The translations under genes and the position numbers were made by a program. The notes beneath the pieces were generated by a model. That model had not been told where the DNA came from and searched no databases. It saw only the letters and a list, made by a program, of their open reading frames with translations. 61,003 nucleotides of DNA from Corallococcus sp. AS-1-6 (lineage in GTDB: Bacteria > Myxococcota > Myxococcia > Myxococcales > Myxococcaceae): the NCBI RefSeq assembly GCF_020037015.1, contig NZ_JAIQDE010000044.1, forward strand, positions 1 through 61,003, given 5' to 3'. This document shows, piece by piece, positions 54,736-61,003 of this stretch. Within the stretch, counting starts at the first letter, position 1, and the number at the start of each line of letters is the position of its first letter.

Positions 54736-55559
54736 CCCGCTACGCCTGCACCCACTGCGGCACGTGGCAGCCGGGCTTCCCGCGCGAGCGGCCCACGGGC
54801 TGTCCCACCTGCCTGGACGTGCGCAACGCGCTGCCGCGCGACGGCTGGGACTTCCAGACCGCGGGCCAGGTGTCGGAGCGGCTCACCACGCGCTGGGAGG
54901 AGACGCTGCCCGGCGTCTGGGGCTTCACCTGCACGCCGACCTTCGGCCTGGGCCCCACGGGCTGGCTGCTGCGCAGGCCGGAGGGCAACGTCTGCTTCGA
55001 GGGCGCGCCCTGGTACTCGCGGCCCGCGCTGGAGTTCATCGACGTGATGGGCGGCATCCACAGGCTGTCCGCGTCACACCCGCACGGCTTCGGGGCGCTG
55101 TGGCAGTTGCAGGAGCACTTCGACCCGCTGCTCGTGCTGCACCGGGACGCGGTGCCCTACAGCAAGGCCTTCCAGGTGCGCTGGCCGGTGGATGACGAGC
55201 ACGAGCTGGCGACGGGCCTGACGCTGCACTGCGTGGGGGGCCACTACGAGGGCCAGATGGTGCTGTACGACGCGCGCACCCGCTCGCTGTTCTGCGGCGA
55301 CGCGCTGAAGGTGGACCTGGACGCGCGGGGCAGGCCCACGGGCCTGTCGTGCCACAAGGGCTTCCACGCCGCGATCCCGCTGAGCCACGGCGAGCTGCGC
55401 CGCTACCGCGCGGTGCTCAAGGAGCTCCCGTTCGAGAACGTCTTCACCTCGTTCGAGTTCGCGCGCGGCGTCACCCGCCGGCACGCGCTGGCGCTGTTCG
55501 ACCGGCTGCTCTCGGGCATGCCGCACACCCGTCCCCTTCCCCTGGAGGAACTGTCATGA
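54726..55559 (+). CDS. Metallo-beta-lactamase-fold protein with zinc ribbon
   Basis: This encodes 277 residues. C8XXC11 (CTHC) and C26XXC29 (CPTC) form an N-terminal zinc ribbon. The rest looks like the MBL fold: WYSRPALEFIDVMGGIHRLSASHPHGFG (about 97-123), GGHYEGQMVLYD (171-182), FCGDALKVD (189-197) and HKGFHAA. The usual HxHxDH motif reads HPHGFG, losing the Asp and last His, so metal binding or chemistry is altered. The gene overlaps its upstream neighbour by ten bases and its downstream neighbour by ATGA, so it surely belongs to this pathway. Confidence 0.78.
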   Translation: MPLTRYACTHCGTWQPGFPRERPTGCPTCLDVRNALPRDGWDFQTAGQVSERLTTRWEETLPGVWGFTCTPTFGLGPTGWLLRRPEGNVCFEGAPWYSRPALEFIDVMGGIHRLSASHPHGFGALWQLQEHFDPLLVLHRDAVPYSKAFQVRWPVDDEHELATGLTLHCVGGHYEGQMVLYDARTRSLFCGDALKVDLDARGRPTGLSCHKGFHAAIPLSHGELRRYRAVLKELPFENVFTSFEFARGVTRRHALALFDRLLSGMPHTRPLPLEELS

Positions 55560-57031
55560 GCATTGCCCGAGCCATCGACGCGTATCACCACGCCGTGTCC
55601 ACCGGCGCCCTGCAGATGTTCCGCATCGACCCCATCGACCGGCTGGGGATTCCGGTGGCCTCCGCCAGCCTGGCGCTGGGGGGCGGGCCGGGCTCCGTGC
55701 TGCACGGCAACGGATATGGCCGCACGGACGAAGAGGCGCGGGTGGGCGCGCTGGGCGAGCTGGTGGAGGAGACCTTCTGTGAGCTCGCCATGCAGCGCAT
55801 GCCGCGCGTGCACGGCAGCTACGCGGCGCTGGTGCGCGCGCGAGGCCCCACGGCGGTGGCGGATCCGCTCACGCTGGGGCTGCCCGCGGGCAGTCCGTAC
55901 CAACCGGACCTGCCGCTCGTCTGGGTGGAGATGCAGCGGCTGTCCACCGGGGAGCGGGTGCTGGTGCCGGAGGAGTACGTCGCCATCCACCCCGGGCAGT
56001 TGCAGGGGCGGACCCCGCTCATCACCCCCATCACCAACGGCCAGGGCGCGGGGCTGACGCGGCCCCAGGCGCTGGCGCACGGCCTGCTGGAGCTCATCCA
56101 GCGCGACGGCAACGGGCTGATGTACCGGGCCATGGACCAGGGCGTGGTGCTGGACCTGGAGGGCACGGACCTGGCGCCGGACGTGCGCGAGCTGCTGGAG
56201 CGCTACCGCCGCGCGGGCGTGGAGGTGATGGCGAAGCTGGCCGGCACGGACTTCGGCATGGTGAACCTGTACGTGGTGGGCCGCGACCTGTCCGTGGGGG
56301 ACCAGCCGCTGATGGTGACGGCGTGCGGAGAGGCGGCGGATCCGGACCGGGACCGGGCGCTGCGCAAGGCGCTGCTGGAGTACGCCTGTTCGCGCGCGCG
56401 CAAGGCGTTCATGCACGGGCCGCTGAGCGAGGTGGCCCGGGTGGCGCCGCCGGAATACATGGACCGCTTCGTGCCCCAGGTGGACCTGGACGCGGAGGAG
56501 CCGCGCGCGCTGAACGCGATGGTGGAGTGGGCGCGGATGCCGGCCCAGGCGCTGCGCGAGCTGACGGCGTGCACGCTGACGGTCCGCCAGAAGGTGCGCT
56601 TCGAGGACCTGCCCCGGACGCCCTCCGTGGAGGACCCGTCGCTCCGCTGCGACCACGTGGTGAGGCAGTTGCACGCGGCGGGCTTCGACGTCCTGGTCTC
56701 GGACCTGTCCCCGCCGGGCCACCACGTGCACGTGGTGAAGGCGCTGGTGCCGGGCCTGGAGGTGGAGACGATGACGTACAACCGCCTGGGCGAGCGCAAC
56801 GCGGCGCGGCTGCTGGAGCGCAAGGACCCGCTGGTGGGCCTGGGAGCGCCGCCGCCGGGCGCGCAGCCGGTGCGGCTGACGCCGGAGGCCGAGGCGCGGC
56901 TGGGCGGGCCGGTCTGGTTCAACGTGCGGCTGGCGGAGGCGCGCGTGGGGCGGCTGTACGCGCTCTACCGGGAGCCGGACCGCCACGCGGTGCCGAAGGT
57001 GCTCGCGAGCCGCCGCTTCGGGGGGCAGTGA
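55556..57031 (+). CDS. YcaO-domain protein
   Basis: This encodes 491 residues. YcaO enzymes use ATP to activate amide backbones for cyclodehydration, thioamide or amidine formation. The ATP-site pattern is present: ARVGALGELVEETFCE (E68, E71, E72), ITNGQGAGLTRPQALAHGLLELIQRD (159-184) and RALRKALLEYACSRARKAF (267-285, E275, R280). The PxPxP C-terminus of azoline-forming YcaOs is absent. No E1-like or TfuA partner and no ordinary precursor peptide is nearby; a 13-codon micro-ORF is the only peptide candidate. The start ATG overlaps the MBL gene stop, with GGAGG upstream. It may act on a non-ribosomal small molecule. Confidence 0.9.
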   Translation: MSIARAIDAYHHAVSTGALQMFRIDPIDRLGIPVASASLALGGGPGSVLHGNGYGRTDEEARVGALGELVEETFCELAMQRMPRVHGSYAALVRARGPTAVADPLTLGLPAGSPYQPDLPLVWVEMQRLSTGERVLVPEEYVAIHPGQLQGRTPLITPITNGQGAGLTRPQALAHGLLELIQRDGNGLMYRAMDQGVVLDLEGTDLAPDVRELLERYRRAGVEVMAKLAGTDFGMVNLYVVGRDLSVGDQPLMVTACGEAADPDRDRALRKALLEYACSRARKAFMHGPLSEVARVAPPEYMDRFVPQVDLDAEEPRALNAMVEWARMPAQALRELTACTLTVRQKVRFEDLPRTPSVEDPSLRCDHVVRQLHAAGFDVLVSDLSPPGHHVHVVKALVPGLEVETMTYNRLGERNAARLLERKDPLVGLGAPPPGAQPVRLTPEAEARLGGPVWFNVRLAEARVGRLYALYREPDRHAVPKVLASRRFGGQ

Positions 57032-57034
57032 GCC

Positions 57035-57886
57035 ATGGCCCTGCGCTTCGCGTACAACACCAACGGCGTGTCGAACCACCGCTTCGAGGACGCGCTGGGC
57101 CTCATCGCGGACAGCGGCTACGACGGCGTGGCGCTGACGCTGGACCACCACCACTTCGACCCGTTCGCGCCGGACTTCGAGCGGCGCACGGTGAAGCTCG
57201 CCACGCGGCTGGAGCGGCTGGGCCTGGGGCTGGTGGTGGAGACGGGGGCGCGCTTCCTGTTGGACCCCCGGAGGAAGCACGAGCCCACGCTTATCACCCC
57301 GGAGGCGGAGGGCCGCGCGCGGCGGCTGGAGTTCCTGAAGCGCGCGGTGGACGTGTGCGGCACGTGCCGGGGAGAGGCGGTGTCCTTCTGGGCGGGCGTG
57401 CCCCGCACGGGCGTGACGGAGGAGGCCGCGTGGCCGTGGCTGGTGGACGGCCTGAAGCGGCTCTTCGAGTACGCGGCGGCGCGCGGCGTGGTGCTGGCGG
57501 TGGAGCCGGAGCCGGGGATGCTGGTGGAGACGGTGGACGGCTGGCGCCGGCTGCAGGCCCAGGTGCCCGGCGTGCGTCTGGCATTGGACGTGGGGCACCT
57601 GCTGGTGACGCAGGAGCGCACGCCCGCGGAGGCCGTGCGCGAGTTCGCGCCGGTGCTGGGCACGGTGGCGCTGGAGGACATGAAGCGCGGCGTGCACGAG
57701 CACCTGCCGTTCGGCGAAGGGGACGTGGACGTGCCGTCGGTCCTCCGAGAGCTGACGCGCGCCCGCTACGACCGGCTGGTGTGCGTGGAGCTGTCGCGGG
57801 ACGCGCACCGGGCCCACGAGCTGGTGCCCCGGGCGCTGGAATGGTTGCGGGAGCGCCTGCCGACGGGCGCGGAGGTGGCGGCGTGA
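57035..57886 (+). CDS. Sugar-phosphate isomerase/epimerase-like TIM-barrel protein
   Basis: This encodes 283 residues of the xylose isomerase-like (AP endonuclease 2) superfamily. The metal ligands are expected in LAVEPEPGMLVET (Glu), LALDVGHLLVTQ (Asp, His), VHEHLPFGEGDVDVP (His) and LVCVELSRDAHR (Glu). Relatives include IolE/IolI/IolH-type enzymes of inositol metabolism, which dehydrate or isomerise inososes; together with the Gfo/Idh enzyme this supports inositol remodelling. It starts 3 bases after the YcaO stop and overlaps the GT gene as GTGA. Confidence 0.88.
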   Translation: MALRFAYNTNGVSNHRFEDALGLIADSGYDGVALTLDHHHFDPFAPDFERRTVKLATRLERLGLGLVVETGARFLLDPRRKHEPTLITPEAEGRARRLEFLKRAVDVCGTCRGEAVSFWAGVPRTGVTEEAAWPWLVDGLKRLFEYAAARGVVLAVEPEPGMLVETVDGWRRLQAQVPGVRLALDVGHLLVTQERTPAEAVREFAPVLGTVALEDMKRGVHEHLPFGEGDVDVPSVLRELTRARYDRLVCVELSRDAHRAHELVPRALEWLRERLPTGAEVAA

Positions 57887-59169
57887 ACAGCGTGAACGGA
57901 CTGCGGATCTGCTTCATCTCCCGGAGGTTCTTCCCGGCCATCTCCGGGATGAGCGTCTATGCGTTGAACCTGGTGCGGGAATTGGTGACGTGCGGGCACG
58001 ACGTGACGATGGTGAGCCAGTACCGCAGCGACCCCGCGGGCATGGCGGTGTACGGGGGCGGTCCGCCGCCGGGCATCCCGGGCGCGCACGTGCTGGGCTG
58101 TGAGTCGGTGGGTGAGCAGCGCATCAACCAGGGGCAGCCGGCCAGCTTCGAGCACGACCTGGAGGTGATGGTGGACACGGTGGTGCGCGAGCACCGGCGC
58201 CGCCCCTTCGACCTCATCCATGCGCAGTACGGCTATCCGTGCGGACTGGCGGCGCTGCAGGCTGCGAGGCTGCTGGGATTGCCCAACGTCGTCTCCATCC
58301 AGGGCGGGGACGGGCACTGGGTGGGGACCTGCTGCGGGACGCACAAGCAGGCCATGCTCGCGGTGCTGGGCCACGCGGGGGCGCTGCTGATTGGGAGCCT
58401 GTCCTTCGCGCGGGAGGTGAGCGGGCACCACGGGACCCCGCTGGAGCGCTTCACCATCGTCCCCGGCGCCACGGACACGCAGCGCTTCCATCCGCGCAGC
58501 GAGCCGGCGCTGGGGGAGACGCGGGACGTGCCGGTGTGGCTGTACCACGGCCGGGTGGACGCCCGGAAAGGGGTGATGGAGCTGCTGGACGCCGTGCGGC
58601 GGCTGGTGGCGGACGGGCGCAAGTTCAAGCTGCGGGTGTCTGGGATTGGACCGGACCTGGAGGCGGTGCGCGCGAGGGTGAAGGCGGACGGGCTCCAGGG
58701 CGTGGTGGAGCTGCCGGGGGTGTCCAGCTACGCGGAGGCGCCGGACCTGTACCGGAGCGGGGACCTGTTCGTGTCGCCCACGTATTCCGAGGGCTTCTCC
58801 AACACGCTGCTGGAGGCGATGGCGTCCGGGCTGCCCATCGTGTCGACGCGAGCGGTGGGGGTGGTGGACTGCCTGGAGGACGGGCGGGACGGCCTGCTGG
58901 TGCCGCCGAAGGACAGCGACGCGCTGGCGGATGCGATGGGCCGGCTGATGGACGACGCGCCGCTGCGCAAGCGGCTGGCGGCGACGGCGCTGCGCGAGGT
59001 GCGGGAGCTGTACTCATGGCGCGCGGTGGGGCGGCGGATTCAGGGCGTCTACCGGAACCTGACCGGCACGCGGCCGGACACGCGGTGGACGCACCTCTAT
59101 GACCCGACGATGACGGAGGAGCGCGCGGACCCCACGTGCCGGTTCCGGGCGGCGCCGCACCTGTTATGA
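57883..59169 (+). CDS. GT4-family glycosyltransferase (MshA-like candidate)
   Basis: This encodes 428 residues. Features are RFFPAISGMSVYALNLVREL, FDLIHAQYGYPCGLAALQAA, a distinctive GGDGHWVGTCCG loop, VPGATDTQRFHP, YHGRVDARKGVMELLDAV and the EX7E end in SEGFSNTLLEAMASGLPIVS. The family includes MshA, which glycosylates inositol phosphate in mycothiol synthesis. The neighbouring Ino1 and PIG-L genes support a similar reaction here, but the acceptor is not shown by sequence. The start GTG overlaps the isomerase stop. Confidence 0.9.
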   Translation: MNSVNGLRICFISRRFFPAISGMSVYALNLVRELVTCGHDVTMVSQYRSDPAGMAVYGGGPPPGIPGAHVLGCESVGEQRINQGQPASFEHDLEVMVDTVVREHRRRPFDLIHAQYGYPCGLAALQAARLLGLPNVVSIQGGDGHWVGTCCGTHKQAMLAVLGHAGALLIGSLSFAREVSGHHGTPLERFTIVPGATDTQRFHPRSEPALGETRDVPVWLYHGRVDARKGVMELLDAVRRLVADGRKFKLRVSGIGPDLEAVRARVKADGLQGVVELPGVSSYAEAPDLYRSGDLFVSPTYSEGFSNTLLEAMASGLPIVSTRAVGVVDCLEDGRDGLLVPPKDSDALADAMGRLMDDAPLRKRLAATALREVRELYSWRAVGRRIQGVYRNLTGTRPDTRWTHLYDPTMTEERADPTCRFRAAPHLL

Positions 59170-59924
59170 GCACGGCCCTGTTCGTGTCGCCGCACCTGGA
59201 CGACGTCGCCTTCTCCTGTGGCGGCACGTTGGCGGCGTTGAAGGCGAAGGGGTGGACGGTGGCGCTCGTCACCGTCTTCACGCGGTCGGTGCCGGGGCCG
59301 AAGGGCTTCGCGCTGCACTGTCAGACCTCCAAGGGGCTGGCGCCGGAGGTGGACTACATGGCCCTGCGGCGGGACGAGGACCGCGCCTTCGCCGCCTGCA
59401 TGGGCGTGGACCATCTGTGGTGGGGAGACCTGGAGGAGGCACCGCACCGGGGCTACGCGAGCCCGGAGGCGCTGTTCCAGCCACCGCGAGCGGAAGACGT
59501 CATCGAAGCGAAGGTGGCGGGGTGTTTGAAGCCGGTGTTGTGGGACCTGAAGCCGGACCGGGTCTTCGTGCCGCAGGCGTTGGGGAGCCACGTGGACCAC
59601 GTGCAGGTGGTGCGGGCCGTGAAGGGGCTGGGCATCCCGACGACCCGGCTCCTCTACTACCGGGACACGCCCTACGCCGTGCGCCAGCCGCAGGCCCACC
59701 CGGACGCCGCGGTGCCGCAGGGCCTGCGCCCGCTGGCGGTGGACATCACGGAGCACCTGCCGAAGAAGGTGGAGGGCTGCATCCGTTACGGCACGCAGCT
59801 CGGCTTCCAGTTCGGCGGAGTGGACGACCTGGCGCGGACGCTCACGGCGTTCCACCGGCAGGAAGCGCAGGCACGCGGTCAGCCAGGAGCCGCGGAGGTG
59901 TTCCTGTCACAAGGGGCGCAGTAG
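59166..59924 (+). CDS. PIG-L/LmbE-family deacetylase (MshB-like candidate)
   Basis: This encodes 252 residues. The zinc site SPHLDDVAFSCGG gives H10, D12 and D13, and GSHVDH gives H142 and H145, matching the metal-binding set of MshB and related N-acetylglucosaminyl deacetylases. In mycothiol synthesis such an enzyme removes the acetyl group from GlcNAc-inositol. It is coupled by ATGA to the GT4 gene, so it probably acts on that product. It ends the operon and overlaps the convergent immunity gene by 18 bases. Confidence 0.92.
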   Translation: MSTALFVSPHLDDVAFSCGGTLAALKAKGWTVALVTVFTRSVPGPKGFALHCQTSKGLAPEVDYMALRRDEDRAFAACMGVDHLWWGDLEEAPHRGYASPEALFQPPRAEDVIEAKVAGCLKPVLWDLKPDRVFVPQALGSHVDHVQVVRAVKGLGIPTTRLLYYRDTPYAVRQPQAHPDAAVPQGLRPLAVDITEHLPKKVEGCIRYGTQLGFQFGGVDDLARTLTAFHRQEAQARGQPGAAEVFLSQGAQ

Positions 59925-60614
59925 ACCGGCGGCATCGAGAACCTGGTGCACCTCCGTGGCCAGCCGGACGTGCTCCGGGTTCGTCACCGTGAAGCGTTCC
60001 TCCGTGAGGATCACCAGGGTGCCCAGGTCCTCCACGGGCTCGACGCGCACAGGGGCAGGGAGCGGCGGAACCTCGCCCCACTGCCGGGAGAAGTAGGTCA
60101 TCCAGCCCACGAAGGTGCCCACGTCCCCTGACGAGGAAGGCGACACCTCATCCCGATACTTCTCGGATGCAACAACGCCCCACGCCGGCTCCCAACAGCG
60201 CACCACTGAACGGAGCACCTCGCGCAAGACGGGTGCTGTCAGCACGCGTCCGGCCACCGTGCCCTTGCGAGGCGGGCTGACCAGGCAGATCGAAGTCGGC
60301 ACATCATCTGCGGAGCCGCAGTAGCCATCGACCAGGCTTGTCTGCTCCGGATGTGTTCCCGTCCACAGCCAATAACGAAAGGCATCCCCCAGCCGGTTCT
60401 TCTTCCGCGCGAACAACTTCAGGAAGTTCGCACGGTCGGTCGAGAACGTACGTGCACTGGCCTCTTTGAACGTGCGTCCTGCCTCGTGCCACACCCGCCA
60501 CTCAGGCTCAAGGCGGCCCAGTTCGTTGAACAGGTTTGACGCTCGAGTGGCGCAGGCCCCCGCATCCTCGGATCGCCCCAGCCAGTAGCCCCCTACGTAG
60601 TAGTAGTCAGTCAT
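59907..60614 (-). CDS. Imm52-family immunity protein
   Basis: This encodes 235 residues, soluble, with no signal peptide. The opening DYYYVGGYWLGRSEDAGACATRASNLFNEL and the ending PEHVRLATEVHQVLDAAGLL match Imm52 immunity proteins, which are found next to Tox-REase-5 toxins. It starts 14 bases after the stop of such a toxin on the same strand, the usual order. It should bind and block that nuclease in the cytoplasm. Confidence 0.85.
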   Translation of the reverse strand: MTDYYYVGGYWLGRSEDAGACATRASNLFNELGRLEPEWRVWHEAGRTFKEASARTFSTDRANFLKLFARKKNRLGDAFRYWLWTGTHPEQTSLVDGYCGSADDVPTSICLVSPPRKGTVAGRVLTAPVLREVLRSVVRCWEPAWGVVASEKYRDEVSPSSSGDVGTFVGWMTYFSRQWGEVPPLPAPVRVEPVEDLGTLVILTEERFTVTNPEHVRLATEVHQVLDAAGLLRPL

Positions 60615-60628
60615 TCAGTCGATGCAGC

Positions 60629-61003
60629 TCATTGGTTTGGCGCAAGGGAGCGTACTTCCACTCTGACGTTTCGACGCCTGAATAGAGCGCGCAATGCATC
60701 CGCGAATTTCTCCTCAGCGACCACCCATCGAACGCGCATTCCTCCAGATACCCTCAACTGCCGCTGCGCCTGATCAACCAGGGCATTCTCTTTCTTGAAG
60801 AACTCTTTTGCCTTCAGGTCGGTACCAAAGAACTTCTCGTAGCCCGGTCCCTTGGCCTCCAGCAGGAGGTTCTCCTCCGGGTCGTAGCCGTCGAAGTCGA
60901 CCTCCTCGTCCCCTCGCTTGACCCGGTACGCGGAGCCCTTCGGGGCTCCCGTCACCTGAGCCTGATAGTCGCGGGCGCGGTCGGACATCGATTCATTCAC
61001 CTG
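60629..61003 (-). CDS. Tox-REase-5 nuclease toxin, C-terminal part (cut by window edge)
   Basis: The last 124 codons are present; the frame stays open past 61003, and the internal ATG and GTG codons are not true starts. The domain reads AYRVKRGDEEVDFDGYDPEENLLLEAKGPGYEKF, with the D-X(n)-ExK-type pattern of restriction-endonuclease-fold toxin 5, then LVDQAQRQLRVSGG and WVVAEEKFADALRALF. It probably degrades DNA or RNA in competing cells. The N-terminal delivery domain lies outside; in myxobacteria a SitA-like lipoprotein carrier is common. The Imm52 gene follows. Confidence 0.88.
   Translation of the reverse strand, partial: QVNESMSDRARDYQAQVTGAPKGSAYRVKRGDEEVDFDGYDPEENLLLEAKGPGYEKFFGTDLKAKEFFKKENALVDQAQRQLRVSGGMRVRWVVAEEKFADALRALFRRRNVRVEVRSLAPNQ

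Noticed and set aside
55403-57817. A minus-strand open frame of 804 codons
   Set aside because: It mirrors the YcaO and isomerase genes, which show conserved domains and coupled starts; the antisense product is Arg/His/Gln-rich.

Overview
The window looks like chromosome from a very GC-rich delta-proteobacterium of the Myxococcaceae, most like Corallococcus or Myxococcus. This rests on the extreme GC-rich codon use, a Myxococcales-only sigma-factor family member (23961-24908), a SitA5-like lipoprotein-toxin N-terminus (1-464), a DUF6310/DUF5953 pair (45717-47409), many small lipoproteins and several two-component genes. Both ends of the window cut a gene. I saw no tRNA, rRNA, insertion sequence, CRISPR array or origin.

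Layout. 1-2557 (-): GRAS-like Rossmann protein, CinA C-terminal amidohydrolase, STAS-like protein and a truncated SitA-like lipoprotein. 3089-10842: a small membrane protein, then a tightly packed five-gene minus-strand operon of adaptor, ABC ATPase, ADOP/MacB-like permease, NtrC-type regulator and histidine kinase. 11049-24908: beta-barrel-like protein, lipoprotein, MatB-like acyl-CoA ligase, response regulator, oligoribonuclease, archease, phosphoribosyltransferase, PRPP synthetase, enoyl-CoA isomerase/hydratase, M1 aminopeptidase lipoprotein, lipid A-type acyltransferase, alanine racemase and a myxobacterial sigma factor. 24994-29136: a phosphoesterase, then a likely peptide system: a 40-residue peptide gene with a strong promoter and ribosome binding site, a PqqD-like/M50 membrane protease and a degenerate-ATPase TPR protein. 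29503-44879: lipoproteins, zinc-ribbon membrane protein, a coupled LACTB-like hydrolase and SGNH hydrolase, regulators, a second histidine kinase, a glycosyltransferase, tandem paralogous membrane proteins and an exported pirin. 45717-47409: a candidate lipoprotein nuclease toxin and immunity pair. 47419-51297: two GT4 glycosyltransferases and a MATE exporter.

The most interesting region is 51497-59924, an almost gapless plus-strand operon: inositol-phosphate synthase, HD-like protein, a 13-codon micro-ORF, Gfo/Idh/MocA oxidoreductase, zinc-ribbon metallo-beta-lactamase-fold protein, YcaO, sugar-phosphate isomerase-like protein, MshA-like GT4 and MshB-like PIG-L deacetylase. I infer a pathway that makes an inositol pseudodisaccharide (mycothiol-like logic: inositol, glycosylation, deacetylation) further modified by a YcaO ATP-dependent step. 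I do not know a described pathway with this gene set. The operon runs convergently into an Imm52 immunity gene and a Tox-REase-5 toxin C-terminus at the right edge.

The window therefore carries parts of three polymorphic-toxin-like loci (left edge, 45.7-47.4 kb, right edge) and two candidate uncharacterised peptide or small-molecule systems (25.7-29.2 kb and 51.5-59.9 kb). All assignments are from reading the sequence; no database search was run.
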